Shown one piece after another: positions 1 through 8,460 of a stretch of DNA of 64,000 nt. This stretch comes from Mycolicibacterium senegalense. GTDB taxonomy: Bacteria; Actinomycetota; Actinomycetes; Mycobacteriales; Mycobacteriaceae. The notes beneath the pieces are model-generated. The model was not told the DNA's origin and made no database searches. It saw only the letters and a program-made list of their open reading frames with translations. Location: positions 3,968,001 to 4,032,000 of the forward strand of contig NZ_CP081000.1 in assembly GCF_019645875.1 (NCBI RefSeq), in the 5' to 3' direction. The translations under genes were made by a program, and so were the position numbers. Each line of letters opens with the position of its first letter. Positions within the stretch are counted from its first letter, which is position 1.

Positions 1-750
1 GGGCGCGGGCTGCGAGAGCACCGGTGTGCGGCCATGCGGTTTCGACTCAACGCCGATCTGGGGTACAACCGGCAGCTGGCGGGAACTCTGGCCCAGGCGA
101 GAACCGGCGTCAAGTATCTGGCCACCCGCAAGGGTCCACTCGCAGCGCCGTCATTCGACCTCATCGCCTTCGTCAAGTCACGGCCGGACACCGAGCGGGT
201 CGATGCCCAGTTGATGCTCGGGCCGTGGACCATACCGCCGTACAACACCGGGCAACCGGTCGTGATCGAACGCACGGCCGGCGCCTCCTGCCTGGGTATG
301 GCGCTGCGTCCCACGTCCGAGGGACGTTGTGAGATCACCGCATCTGATCCCGACGCACCAGTGCTCATCGATCCCAACTACCTCGGGACCGAGGAGGATC
401 GGCAGACGACGGCCAATCTGTTGCGCACCATGCGGGAGATCTTCGGCCAAGAACCCATCGTCGACCGGATCGAGGGCGAAACCTACCCGGGGTCTGCGGC
501 AATAAGTGACGACGAGCTCGTCGATGCCGCCCTCGCCGGCGGTTACAGCGGATACCACGCGATCGGCACCTGCGCGATGGGACCGCACGAGGATGCCGTT
601 GTGGACAGCCGTCTGCGGGTGCGCGGTGTGGACGGGCTGCGTGTCGTCGACTGCTCGGTGATGCCGAGCATGGTGGCCGGCAACCTCAACGGACCGATGA
701 TGGCGATGGCCTGGCGCGCTGCCGACTTCATCCTGGAAGATCTGTCTTGA
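1..750 (+). CDS. GMC family FAD-dependent oxidoreductase, C-terminal part
   Basis: C-terminal 249 residues of a glucose-methanol-choline family flavoprotein; the frame is open from base 1 and the N-terminal FAD-binding half lies off the left edge. The visible part is the substrate-side/C-terminal GMC domain. It ends in the family signature: GYHAIGTCAMG with the catalytic His near visible residue 186, then GNLNGPMMAMA near residue 228, giving Asn as the second active-site position. Family members oxidise alcohols to aldehydes or ketones in the cytoplasm. The gene is convergent with an SDR gene across a strong hairpin. The substrate cannot be told; the P450/SDR neighbourhood suggests a hydroxylated hydrophobic compound. 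Confidence 0.9.
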   Translation, partial: GRGLREHRCAAMRFRLNADLGYNRQLAGTLAQARTGVKYLATRKGPLAAPSFDLIAFVKSRPDTERVDAQLMLGPWTIPPYNTGQPVVIERTAGASCLGMALRPTSEGRCEITASDPDAPVLIDPNYLGTEEDRQTTANLLRTMREIFGQEPIVDRIEGETYPGSAAISDDELVDAALAGGYSGYHAIGTCAMGPHEDAVVDSRLRVRGVDGLRVVDCSVMPSMVAGNLNGPMMAMAWRAADFILEDLS

Positions 751-755
751 CAACG

Positions 756-800
756 GAATCGGCGCCGGTCCACCCATGGGGGTGGGTCCGGCGCCGATTC
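756..800. terminator. Bidirectional hairpin terminator between convergent genes
   Basis: Perfect 13-bp arms GAATCGGCGCCGG (756-768) and its complement (788-800) around a short CCACCC/GGTGGG-rich centre. It lies between the GMC stop at 750 and the SDR stop at 813, so it can serve both genes. There is no clear U-tract, which is common for mycobacterial terminators. Confidence 0.65.
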
Positions 801-812
801 GGTCGGCTGCCG

Positions 813-1634
813 TCACATGAGGGCGAATCCGGCGTCGACCGGTAGCGCCACACCGGTGATGTACCGGGCCTTCTCCCCCGCCAGGAAGACGACGGCATTG
901 GTGACGTCGAGCGGCTCGACGAACGGCACCGGCATCAGGTTGCCGGTCATCGCGCTGGAGTCGGGGTTGGCCTCGAACACCTTGGCCATGTGCTCGTTGA
1001 AGATCATCGGGGTGGCCACCCCGGTCGGGTGCACCGAGTTCACCCGGATGTTGTGCTGCGCATAGGCATACGCCGCCGAGCGCATCAACCCCACCACACC
1101 GTGTTTGGACGCTGCGTAGGCGAATGTCGCTGCGCTGCCGTCACCTCCGCGTCCCACGAGGCCCTGCATCGAGGAGATCAGGATCATCGAGCCGCCGGTA
1201 CCCCGACGGATCATCGACGGCGCGGTGGCCGCGATGGTGTTCCACACCCCCCGCAGGTTCGTATCGAGGATGTCGGAATACACCGTTTCATCCAGCGGGT
1301 CGTCCAGCCCCATTCCGACCACACCGGCATTGGCCACCACGATGTTCACATCGCCGAACGCGGCGATTCCGGTGTCGATCGCGGCGCGCAGCTCCGCCAG
1401 ATTGCGGACGTCGGCGACGGCCGTCTCGATTTGCCCGCCGGCCTCGGTGACCAAGCGGGCGGTTTCGTCCAGATCCTCCTTGGTGGCCAGCGGGTAAGGG
1501 ATCGAGTCGATGTCGGCGCACCGGTCGATCGCGATGATGTCGACGCCGGCCTCGGCCAGCGCCACCGCGTGGCTGCGGCCCTGCCCGCGGGCAGCCCCGG
1601 TGATGACCGCGACCTGGCGCTCTGGTGATGTCAT
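813..1634 (-). CDS. Mycofactocin-coupled-type SDR family oxidoreductase
   Basis: Classical short-chain dehydrogenase of 273 residues. The N-terminal NAD-binding motif reads TGAARGQGRSHA, and a long insertion with YPLATKEDLDET follows the second strand; this combination is typical of the mycofactocin-coupled SDR subfamily, whose NAD stays bound and is reoxidised through mycofactocin. The catalytic Ser lies in ISSMQG and the Tyr/Lys pair in YAASK. The start ATG at 1634 follows AAAGGAA. It lies 15 bp downstream of the P450 at 1650-2837 on the same strand, so the two form an operon: the P450 would hydroxylate and this enzyme would oxidise the alcohol. The subfamily call rests on remembered signatures. 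Confidence 0.88.
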   Translation of the reverse strand: MTSPERQVAVITGAARGQGRSHAVALAEAGVDIIAIDRCADIDSIPYPLATKEDLDETARLVTEAGGQIETAVADVRNLAELRAAIDTGIAAFGDVNIVVANAGVVGMGLDDPLDETVYSDILDTNLRGVWNTIAATAPSMIRRGTGGSMILISSMQGLVGRGGDGSAATFAYAASKHGVVGLMRSAAYAYAQHNIRVNSVHPTGVATPMIFNEHMAKVFEANPDSSAMTGNLMPVPFVEPLDVTNAVVFLAGEKARYITGVALPVDAGFALM

Positions 1635-1649
1635 TGCCGTTCCTTTCGG

Positions 1650-2837
1650 TCAGCCGACGATGGCCGGCATGGTGTCCCAGCCACGCACAGTGGAGGTTCG
1701 GGACCGGCGCGCCCCGGACATGTCGACCTCCCACGTCGGCCAGCGCTTGAGCACTTCTTCGAGCGCAACGCGGCCTTCCAGCCGGGCCAGCGGCGACCCC
1801 ACACAGAAGTGCGGACCGCGGCCGAAGGTCAGGTGACCGCCTGGCTTGCGGTGGATGTCGAACCGGTCCGGCTCGTCGAAATGGCGCTCGTCCCGGTTGG
1901 CCGAGGCCAACATCAGCAGCAATGCGCTACCCGCAGGAACAACCTGGTCCTGGAACAACACATCGTCGGTCGCGACGTAGCGTGCGACATGCGGCCCCGG
2001 CGGCTCATAGCGCAGCAATTCCTCGATGGCCATGGGGATCAAGCCGCGGTTCTCCGCCAGCTCCTTTCGCTGGTCGGGATGTTCGGCCAACACCTTGCCC
2101 ATCCAGCCGAACAGCCGGCCGGTGGTCTCCACACCCGCGCCCGCCACGACGGCCAGGAATACGATGAGTTCCTGTTTGGCCAATTTGCGGATGGTGCCGG
2201 TCTCGTCCTCGAACTCCACGTTGAGCAGTTCGGTGATGAGATCGTCGGAGGGGTTCTTCTCCCGCCACTCGACGTACTCACCGAACATCTCCCCGGTGAA
2301 ATATCGGTCTTTTTCGATCCGCATCGGCTGACCCGGTTCGTTGCGCAGCACCTGGTTGGCGTGTTCACGCACCGCGGGCTGCTCGGCGTCCGGGATGCCC
2401 GCCAGCATGCCGATCGTGCGCATCGGCAACTCCGCACCGAGGTCTGCGACGAAGTCGAAGCGGTCGCCTCCGACGAGCGGATCCAGGCACGCCACACAGA
2501 AGGCCCGGATCTTGTCTTCGATGGCGCGCATCTTCTTCGGCGTGAATGCCCGCGACACGATCGCCCGATGAATCGTGTGCAGCGGCGGATCCTCGTTGAT
2601 GAAGATGCCCGGCGGCATCACCGGATCGGTCAGGACGACCTCCAGGATGTCGCCCTTCGCCGAGCTGAGACGGGTGGTGTCTTTCAGTGCCGCATCGACG
2701 TCACTGTAACGGCTTATGCCCCAAAACTTGTGGCGCTCGTTGTAGTACACCGGGGCCTCGTCCCGCAACCGACGGTAGGTCGGATAGGGATCGATATCAA
2801 TGTCCACATCCCATGGGTCGTAATAGAGGTCGCTCAC
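1650..2837 (-). CDS. Cytochrome P450
   Basis: Complete bacterial P450 of 395 residues, a usual length. The I-helix oxygen-activation motif reads AGAGVETT, the K-helix ExxR lies in IEELLRYEPP, and the haem loop FGRGPHFCVG places the thiolate Cys at residue 345. It starts with GTG at 2837 after a strong GGGAGGAG. It heads a two-gene operon with the SDR at 813-1634. The promoter region contains one copy of the GCNNTACNNNCGTAYAGC operator candidate at 2881-2898. It is a clear paralogue of the P450 at 7178-8371, sharing GDILEVV, INEDPPLHT and VRGWDTMPAI. Electrons may come from the ferredoxin at 3768. The substrate is unknown. Confidence 0.95.
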   Translation of the reverse strand: MSDLYYDPWDVDIDIDPYPTYRRLRDEAPVYYNERHKFWGISRYSDVDAALKDTTRLSSAKGDILEVVLTDPVMPPGIFINEDPPLHTIHRAIVSRAFTPKKMRAIEDKIRAFCVACLDPLVGGDRFDFVADLGAELPMRTIGMLAGIPDAEQPAVREHANQVLRNEPGQPMRIEKDRYFTGEMFGEYVEWREKNPSDDLITELLNVEFEDETGTIRKLAKQELIVFLAVVAGAGVETTGRLFGWMGKVLAEHPDQRKELAENRGLIPMAIEELLRYEPPGPHVARYVATDDVLFQDQVVPAGSALLLMLASANRDERHFDEPDRFDIHRKPGGHLTFGRGPHFCVGSPLARLEGRVALEEVLKRWPTWEVDMSGARRSRTSTVRGWDTMPAIVG

Positions 2838-2880
2838 AGTCGTTCTCCTCCCGAAAAGTCAGCACGAGTGTAAGGCACGT

Positions 2881-2898
2881 GCCATACGCTCGTACAGC
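2881..2898. promoter_or_regulatory. Operator candidate, site A
   Basis: GCCATACGCTCGTACAGC matches the 18-bp consensus GCNNTACNNNCGTAYAGC found in four promoter regions of this cluster. It lies 44 bp upstream of the P450 start at 2837. Spacing and symmetry suit a TetR-type repressor site. Confidence 0.6.
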
Positions 2899-2925
2899 AT
2901 CACCCCTCACTTGTGCCGGCAACGG

Positions 2926-2955
2926 GCATCCGCTATACATTCGTATAGCGGATGC
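2926..2955. promoter_or_regulatory. Operator candidate, site D, with perfect 13-bp inverted repeat
   Basis: Arms GCATCCGCTATAC (2926-2938) and GTATAGCGGATGC (2943-2955) are perfect complements around ATTC. The inner part (2932-2949, GCTATACATTCGTATAGC) fits the cluster consensus. It ends 26 bp before the ATG at 2982 and probably controls the five-gene rightward operon. Confidence 0.68.
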
Positions 2956-2981
2956 GACCAGGCGCACAGGAGGACGAAGTG

Positions 2982-3725
2982 ATGAGCCGGACAGCAGTGG
3001 TGACCGGTGGGGGGTCAGGACTGGGCAGGTCGATCGCCATCCGACTCGCCGCCGACGGTAAACACGTTGGGGTTCTTGATCTCAACACCGAAGCGGCCGA
3101 AAAGACCGCGACCGAGATCCAAGCGGCGGGCGGTCGAGCGATAGCTCTCGGCGTCGACGTTTCGGACGAGGATGCCGTCGCGGAGACGTTCAACCGGGTG
3201 CGCGGCGAACTGGGCCCGGTGGAGATCCTCGTGACCAGTGCGGCCATTTCCGGATTCAGCCGTCTCGACAAGATCAGCCTGGACCAGTGGAACCGGTATC
3301 TGGCGGTCAACCTGACTGGAACCTTCTTGAGCATTCGTGCGGCCCTATCGGACATGGTCGCCGCGCAGTGGGGCCGAATCATCACGATCTCCTCGGCCGC
3401 CGGCCAGAAAGGCGCACAAGGCCAGGCCCATTACTCCGCAGCGAAAGGCGGGGTCATCGCACTGACCAAGACCGTGGCGCTCGACTACGCCGCCAAGGGC
3501 ATCACCGCCAACACCGTGCCGCCGTTCGCCATCGAAACGCCGATGCTGCGTGAGCAACAGGCAGCCGGGAAGCTGCCGCCGGACAAGTACCTGAACCAGA
3601 TGATCCCAGCCGGGGCGCTCGGCAACCCCGAGGATGTGGCCGCGGTGTGTTCGTTCCTGGCCGCAGACGACGCCGGTTACGTCACCGGCCAGGTCATCGG
3701 CGTCAATGGCGGCGCCGTCACCTGA
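2982..3725 (+). CDS. SDR family oxidoreductase
   Basis: Classical SDR of 247 residues. It shows the cofactor motif TGGGSGLGRS near the N-terminus, an acidic VLDLNT end of strand 2 that favours NAD(H), catalytic Ser in ISSAAGQ, Tyr and Lys in YSAAK, and a usual C-terminal GQVIGVNGG. I chose the ATG at 2982 because AGGAGG (2968-2973) sits 8 bp ahead; an in-frame ATG at 2952 lies inside the operator palindrome and has no ribosome site. First gene of a rightward operon with ferredoxin, P450, a second SDR and an LLM oxidoreductase. Probable role: oxidation of an alcohol or 3-hydroxyacyl intermediate; substrate unknown. Confidence 0.92.
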   Translation: MSRTAVVTGGGSGLGRSIAIRLAADGKHVGVLDLNTEAAEKTATEIQAAGGRAIALGVDVSDEDAVAETFNRVRGELGPVEILVTSAAISGFSRLDKISLDQWNRYLAVNLTGTFLSIRAALSDMVAAQWGRIITISSAAGQKGAQGQAHYSAAKGGVIALTKTVALDYAAKGITANTVPPFAIETPMLREQQAAGKLPPDKYLNQMIPAGALGNPEDVAAVCSFLAADDAGYVTGQVIGVNGGAVT

Positions 3726-3767
3726 CCTAAACCCCTTGGACCACCCATGTTTCGATCAGGAGCCACT

Positions 3768-3977
3768 GTGAAAGTAGAAGTCGATACGTCACGCTGCCAG
3801 GGTCACACCCTGTGCGCGATGATCGCGCCGGAAATCTTCGAACTCGATGACACCGACGGGCACGCACAGGTCGCCGTCGATGTAGTGCCGGCCGAATACC
3901 ACGAGCAGGTGCACGAGGCGGTGCGCTCATGCCCGGAGCAGGCCATCCACATCCTCACCATGGAGACCGAACGATGA
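3768..3977 (+). CDS. Small ferredoxin (3Fe-4S type), P450 redox partner
   Basis: 69-residue soluble ferredoxin. The ligand pattern is CQGHTLC followed near the C-terminus by CPEQAI, i.e. CxxHxxC...CP. His replaces the usual second Cys, as is common in mycobacterial P450-linked ferredoxins that bind a 3Fe-4S cluster. I chose GTG at 3768 (AGGAG at 3758-3762); an ATG at 3747 would add seven residues without a ribosome site. Its stop overlaps the ATG of the next P450 (ATGA at 3974-3977), so the two are translationally coupled. It most likely carries electrons to that P450 and perhaps to the two other P450s in the cluster. No ferredoxin reductase gene is visible. Confidence 0.9.
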   Translation: MKVEVDTSRCQGHTLCAMIAPEIFELDDTDGHAQVAVDVVPAEYHEQVHEAVRSCPEQAIHILTMETER

Positions 3978-5323
3978 ACGCTCCCACCGACCCAGCCGCG
4001 CGCTACCACTTCGATCGACACGGCTCCGATTACCGGGAGAACTTCCTCGACATCACCCATGAAATGCAGCGGCGGTGCCCCATCGCCTGGACTGACACCT
4101 ACGACGGGCATTGGGTCGCCGCGGGTGGCCCCCAGGTGTTCGAACTGGCCCGCTGTCCGCACGTGTCCAATGACCATGACGTGAACAACGAGCGCCGCGG
4201 CTACAAGGGCATCTCCATCCCGACGATGTTGGAAGCCGAGGGCTTTCGCGGTGGCATGTTGGAGATGGACGACCCCGAGCACCGCTTCTACCGCACCGCA
4301 CTCAACCCGTACCTGTCCCCCGCCGCCGTCAAACGCTGGATTCCGTTTGTCGACGAGATCGTGCGGGCCTGTATCGACGACCGCATCGAAACCGGACACA
4401 TCGATTTCGTCGACGACCTGGCCAACGTGGTGCCGGCGGTGCTCACCCTGGCCATGCTCGGTGTGCGACTGGAGAAATGGACGATCTACAACGAGCCTGC
4501 ACACGCCTCGGTGTACACCCCGCCTGACTCCCCCGACGCTGCCCGGGTGCGCGAGCTCTACATGGCGATGGGTATCGACCTGTTCACGAATCTGACTGAG
4601 GTTCGGGAGAATCCGCGGCCCGGCATCATCGATGCCCTGGCCAAATTGCGTATCGATGGCGAGGCACCGCCCGACATCGAGTTGATCGGCATGCTGAATC
4701 TGCTGATCGGCGGCGGGTTCGACACCACGACAGCACTCACTGCGCATGCCCTGGAGTGGCTGTCACACAACCCCGACAAGCGCACGCAACTGAGCACTGA
4801 ACGTGCAGTTCTTCTCGACCGCGCCACCGAGGAGTTCCTGCGCTACTTCACCCCCGCGCCAGGTGATGCCCGCACCGTTTCCGAGGACATCGATTTGGAT
4901 GGCACCCTACTCCGTGAAGGTGAGCGGCTCTGGTTGTCCTGGGCGATGGCCAACCGGGATCCAGCGCTGTTCGACGATCCGGATTCCTTGGTGATGGACA
5001 GAAAGAACAACCGGCACTTCAGCTTCGGCCTCGGAGTGCATCGATGCATCGGATCGAACGTGGCCAGGACGGTGTTCAAATCCATGCTGACCGCAGTCCT
5101 CGACCGGATGCCCGACTACCGGTGTCTGGCCGAAGGCACCGTGCATTACGACAGCATCGGTGTGATCCAGGGTATGCGTCATCTGCCCGCCAGTTTCACC
5201 CCAGGCCCTCGCCTAGGCCCGGGCGTTGAAGAGACCGTGGCCAAACTACAGCGCGTCTGCGACGAACAGGGTCTGGCGCGGCCGATCACCGAATTGAAAA
5301 CCGCAGCTGACATCAACGGCTGA
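3974..5323 (+). CDS. Cytochrome P450
   Basis: P450 of 449 residues, somewhat longer than the bacterial norm because of a C-terminal tail after the haem domain. The I-helix motif is GGGFDTTT, ExxR lies in EEFLRYF, and FGLGVHRCIG places the haem Cys at residue 358. The ATG at 3974 overlaps the ferredoxin stop; longer readings upstream would run through the ferredoxin gene. It is coupled to the ferredoxin and followed 27 bp later by an SDR. It does not resemble the two paralogous P450s flanking this operon beyond the general fold. The substrate is unknown. Confidence 0.95.
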   Translation: MNAPTDPAARYHFDRHGSDYRENFLDITHEMQRRCPIAWTDTYDGHWVAAGGPQVFELARCPHVSNDHDVNNERRGYKGISIPTMLEAEGFRGGMLEMDDPEHRFYRTALNPYLSPAAVKRWIPFVDEIVRACIDDRIETGHIDFVDDLANVVPAVLTLAMLGVRLEKWTIYNEPAHASVYTPPDSPDAARVRELYMAMGIDLFTNLTEVRENPRPGIIDALAKLRIDGEAPPDIELIGMLNLLIGGGFDTTTALTAHALEWLSHNPDKRTQLSTERAVLLDRATEEFLRYFTPAPGDARTVSEDIDLDGTLLREGERLWLSWAMANRDPALFDDPDSLVMDRKNNRHFSFGLGVHRCIGSNVARTVFKSMLTAVLDRMPDYRCLAEGTVHYDSIGVIQGMRHLPASFTPGPRLGPGVEETVAKLQRVCDEQGLARPITELKTAADING

Positions 5324-5350
5324 GGCGAACCTCAGAGAGGACCCGAACAC

Positions 5351-6214
5351 ATGGGGCAGAACCGACCCGTCGCTGTCGTCACCGGAGCCAGCCGAGGGGC
5401 AGGCGCGGGCATCGCACAGGCGCTGGGAAGCCACGGCTGCACCGTCTACGTCACCGGACGCAGTGAGAACCAAGGAGATTCGTCGCTCACCGGCACCATT
5501 CACCAGACGGCCGACATGGTCACCGCGGCCGGCGGTCAGGGCATCGCCGCGCGCGTCGACCACGGCGACGATGACCAGGTCAAAGCGCTGTTCGATCGAG
5601 TTGCCGAAGAACAGGGCCAGGTGGACATCCTGGTCAACAACGCCGCGATCATCCGCGACGAGATGATGGGCCGCACCAAGTTCTGGGAAGAGCCGCTCAG
5701 CGTGCTCGACACCCTGGATGTCGGTGTGCGCAGCAGCTATGTGGCCACAGTGCTGTGCGCGCCGCTGATGCTGCCACAGTGCCATGGACTGGTGGTCTTC
5801 ACCTCATCCTCCGGGGCAGTGCATTACGCCTTCGGTCCCGCCTATGGCGTTCCGAAGGCGGGGGTTGACAAGATGGCCGCCGACATGGCGGTCGACTTGC
5901 GCGAGTTCAACATCGCGGCGGTGTCGATCTGGATGGGTTCTCTTCTGACCCAAAGGGTCCGCGCAATCATCGCCGCCAAACCAGACAAGTTCGGCCATAT
6001 CCTAGATACGGCTGAAACGCCGGAGCTCACCGGCCACGTCATCTGGGCCCTGTTCAACGATCCGGACATCATGGAGTCCAGTGGTCAGACCCTCATCGGT
6101 GCCGAACTGGCGAGCAAATACGGCATCACCGACGAGGATGGACGCCAACCACCGTCCTACCGGACGATGTTCGACGTGCATCCGCACCAGCAGTACCCCC
6201 ACGTCATGCGATAA
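5351..6214 (+). CDS. SDR family oxidoreductase, DHRS1-like
   Basis: SDR of 287 residues. The cofactor motif is TGASRGAGAGIA, followed by VTGRSEN, a basic pattern that suits NADP(H). The NNAAI motif comes next, with catalytic Ser in FTSSSG and Tyr/Lys in YGVPK. A long insertion in the first third and the C-terminal extension recall the DHRS1-like group. Fourth gene of the operon starting at 2982, 27 bp after the P450 and 29 bp before the LLM gene. Probable reductase or dehydrogenase for a carbonyl or hydroxyl made by the P450; direction and substrate are not deducible. Confidence 0.88.
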   Translation: MGQNRPVAVVTGASRGAGAGIAQALGSHGCTVYVTGRSENQGDSSLTGTIHQTADMVTAAGGQGIAARVDHGDDDQVKALFDRVAEEQGQVDILVNNAAIIRDEMMGRTKFWEEPLSVLDTLDVGVRSSYVATVLCAPLMLPQCHGLVVFTSSSGAVHYAFGPAYGVPKAGVDKMAADMAVDLREFNIAAVSIWMGSLLTQRVRAIIAAKPDKFGHILDTAETPELTGHVIWALFNDPDIMESSGQTLIGAELASKYGITDEDGRQPPSYRTMFDVHPHQQYPHVMR

Positions 6215-6243
6215 CACCGTTTCCGCGACAGGAGTGTCAGGCG

Positions 6244-7173
6244 ATGCGTATCGGACTGTCCGGCGGCGCCGCGTCGGTTGACCGGATGATCAGCCAGGCT
6301 CAGGAAGCCGAGGCCGAGGGATTCTCGTCGCTGTGGTATGCCAGCGGGGTCGCCGGCGATCCGTTGGTGGCGATGGCGATGGCCGGCCGTGCCACCCAGT
6401 CGATCGAGCTGGGAACCGCTGTGCTGCAGACATATCCATGCCATCCCCTACTGCAGGCCAATCGGGTGATCGCGGCCGCCAACGCCATGGGCAGGCCGGG
6501 CCTGTGTTTGGGGCTCGGCCCGTCCCACGAGCCGATCGTGCGGGACGTGCTGGGTTTGTCCTACGACCATCCGGCGCGTAACACCGCCGAGTATGTCCGG
6601 ATCGTCAGCCCGCTGCTACGCGGCGAGGATGTCGATGTCGACGGTAACGACTGGAGTGCGCATTCCGCCGGCCGTGCCGCGCGCCCAGACCAGCCGGTCC
6701 CGCTGCTGCTGTCCGCCTTGTCACCCCGGATGCTGCGTATCGCAGCGCAATTCGCCGACGGAGTGGTGCTGTGGATGGCTTCACGCCAGGCGCTCGAGTC
6801 CCGGATCACCCCGGCGCTGGCCACGGCCACTGCGGAGTTCGGACGCCCCCGCCCTCGAATCGTGGCCGGACTGCCGGTGGCCGTGCACGACGACGCCGAC
6901 GAAGCCCGCAACGCGGTCGCCGCCAATGCGGTCTCCTATGCGGGAATGCGCAACTACGAACAGATCATTCGCGCCGGGGGCGGAACGAGTGCGGCCGATG
7001 TCGCCATCGTGGGCTCTGAATCCCAGGTACATCACCAACTCCAGGCCCTACTCGATGCCGGGGCCACCGACGTCTGGGCCCAACCGGTTGCCGTGGGTAC
7101 CGATCGGGCCGAGCGGTCCGCCTCGGTGCGACGGGCCAGGGCACTGCTCGGCGCCCTGGCCCGCGAACGCTGA
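6244..7173 (+). CDS. LLM-class F420-dependent oxidoreductase
   Basis: 309-residue luciferase-like TIM-barrel protein. Family features are the start MRIGLSGGAASVDRM, SLWYASG, the IELGTAVLQTYPCHP strand and the GLCLGLGPSHEPI strand. Mycobacterial members mostly use F420 for hydride transfer; I recall a subfamily model named after M. smegmatis proteins that fits this start. An AGGAG lies ahead of the ATG. Last gene of the operon starting at 2982, converging with the P450 at 7178 with only 4 bp between the stops and no room for a private terminator. Substrate unknown. Confidence 0.88.
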   Translation: MRIGLSGGAASVDRMISQAQEAEAEGFSSLWYASGVAGDPLVAMAMAGRATQSIELGTAVLQTYPCHPLLQANRVIAAANAMGRPGLCLGLGPSHEPIVRDVLGLSYDHPARNTAEYVRIVSPLLRGEDVDVDGNDWSAHSAGRAARPDQPVPLLLSALSPRMLRIAAQFADGVVLWMASRQALESRITPALATATAEFGRPRPRIVAGLPVAVHDDADEARNAVAANAVSYAGMRNYEQIIRAGGGTSAADVAIVGSESQVHHQLQALLDAGATDVWAQPVAVGTDRAERSASVRRARALLGALARER

Positions 7174-7177
7174 ACCC

Positions 7178-8371
7178 TCAGCCCAGGATTGCCGGCATGG
7201 TGTCCCAACCCCGCACCGTGACGCCGGGCGCTCGGACGGCATTCTGTGCGTCGATGGTCCAATCCGACCACCGCTTGAGGATCTCCTCGAGTGCCACCCT
7301 GCCCTCGACCCGGGCCAATGACGCGCCGAGACAGAAATGCGTTCCGCGGCCGAAGCTCACGTGGTTGTTGGCGTTGCGGTGGATGTCGAAGCGGTCGGGA
7401 TCGTCGAATTTGCGTTCGTCACGGTTGGCCGATCCGGCGATGAGCTGGAGTGCCGACCCCACCGGGACCGTAGTTCCGTGGTAGGTCACCTCTTTGGCGA
7501 CGTAGCGAGTGATACCGTGCACCGGCGGTTCGTAGCGCAGCACCTCTTCGATCGCAGAGGGGATCAGCGACGGGTCCGCGACCAACTCCCGGCGCTGATC
7601 GGCATGCTCTCCCAGCAGCTTGCCGAGCCATCCGAACAGCCGGCCCACGGTCTCGGTGCCGGCGTTGGCGATCACCCCGAGAAACACCAACAGCTCCTCG
7701 GAGCTCAGCTTGCGCTCGATGCCATCGGCATCGGTGAACTCGACGTTCAGCAGCTCAGTTACCAGATCATCAGAGGGATGGTCTTGGCGCCACGCGACGT
7801 ACTCACGGAACATGTTGCCGTTGAAGTAGTTTTCTTTACTCACCGAGAGTGGCTCGCCCGGATTGTTCCGCAACCTGCGCCCGGCCACCTTGCGTACGTC
7901 GCGCTGCAATTCGTCGGGAATCCCGACCAGCATCCCGATCACCCGCATCGGCATCTCGGCGCCGAGATCCTCCACGAAGTCGAAGCGCTCCCCACCCGTC
8001 AACGGGTCCAGGCACTTCGCGCAGAAGTCGCGGACCTGCTCCTCGATGGCCTTCATCTTCCTGGGCGTAAAGGCTCGTGACACCAGCAGGCGATGCACTG
8101 TGTGCAGCGGTGGGTCCTCGTTGATGAAGACACCGAGCGGCATCACCGGCTCGGCTTTGACCACCTCCAGGATGTCCCCCTTCGCCGAGCTGAGGTTCTC
8201 GACGTCGCGCAGGGCATGCTCGACATCGGCCATCCGAGACAACGCCCAGAAGTCGCGTTTCTCGTTGCAGTACAACGGCGCTTCGTCACGGAGATGCTTG
8301 TACACCGGATACGGGTCGGCATCGATCGCGACGTCGTAAGGGTCGTAGTAGAGCTGGCTGGTGTCCACCAT
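7178..8371 (-). CDS. Cytochrome P450, paralogue of the 1650-2837 P450
   Basis: P450 of 397 residues. The I-helix reads ANAGTETV, ExxR lies in IEEVLRYEPP, and FGRGTHFCLG gives haem Cys347. ATG at 8371 with AGGAG upstream. Long shared blocks with the P450 at 1650-2837 (SSAKGDILEVV, FINEDPPLHT, RGWDTMPAI) show a local duplication. Unlike that copy, the residue after the conserved Thr of the I-helix is Val rather than Thr. It is transcribed divergently from the LLM gene at 8461, and the shared promoter holds operator candidate B at 8417-8434. Probably acts on the same or a successive intermediate as its paralogue. Confidence 0.95.
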   Translation of the reverse strand: MVDTSQLYYDPYDVAIDADPYPVYKHLRDEAPLYCNEKRDFWALSRMADVEHALRDVENLSSAKGDILEVVKAEPVMPLGVFINEDPPLHTVHRLLVSRAFTPRKMKAIEEQVRDFCAKCLDPLTGGERFDFVEDLGAEMPMRVIGMLVGIPDELQRDVRKVAGRRLRNNPGEPLSVSKENYFNGNMFREYVAWRQDHPSDDLVTELLNVEFTDADGIERKLSSEELLVFLGVIANAGTETVGRLFGWLGKLLGEHADQRRELVADPSLIPSAIEEVLRYEPPVHGITRYVAKEVTYHGTTVPVGSALQLIAGSANRDERKFDDPDRFDIHRNANNHVSFGRGTHFCLGASLARVEGRVALEEILKRWSDWTIDAQNAVRAPGVTVRGWDTMPAILG

Positions 8372-8416
8372 GCGGATGCACTCCTGGGTCCGTTCATCGC
8401 CGCCGAGGTGGCGTGT

Positions 8417-8434
8417 GCAGTACGATCGTACAGC
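8417..8434. promoter_or_regulatory. Operator candidate, site B
   Basis: GCAGTACGATCGTACAGC fits GCNNTACNNNCGTAYAGC and contains the perfect palindrome TACGATCGTA (8421-8430). It lies between divergent genes, 46 bp from the P450 start at 8371 and 27 bp from the LLM start at 8461, so one bound dimer could control both. Confidence 0.65.
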
Positions 8435-8460
8435 ATCCGAATGTGATCCAAAGGAGAGTC

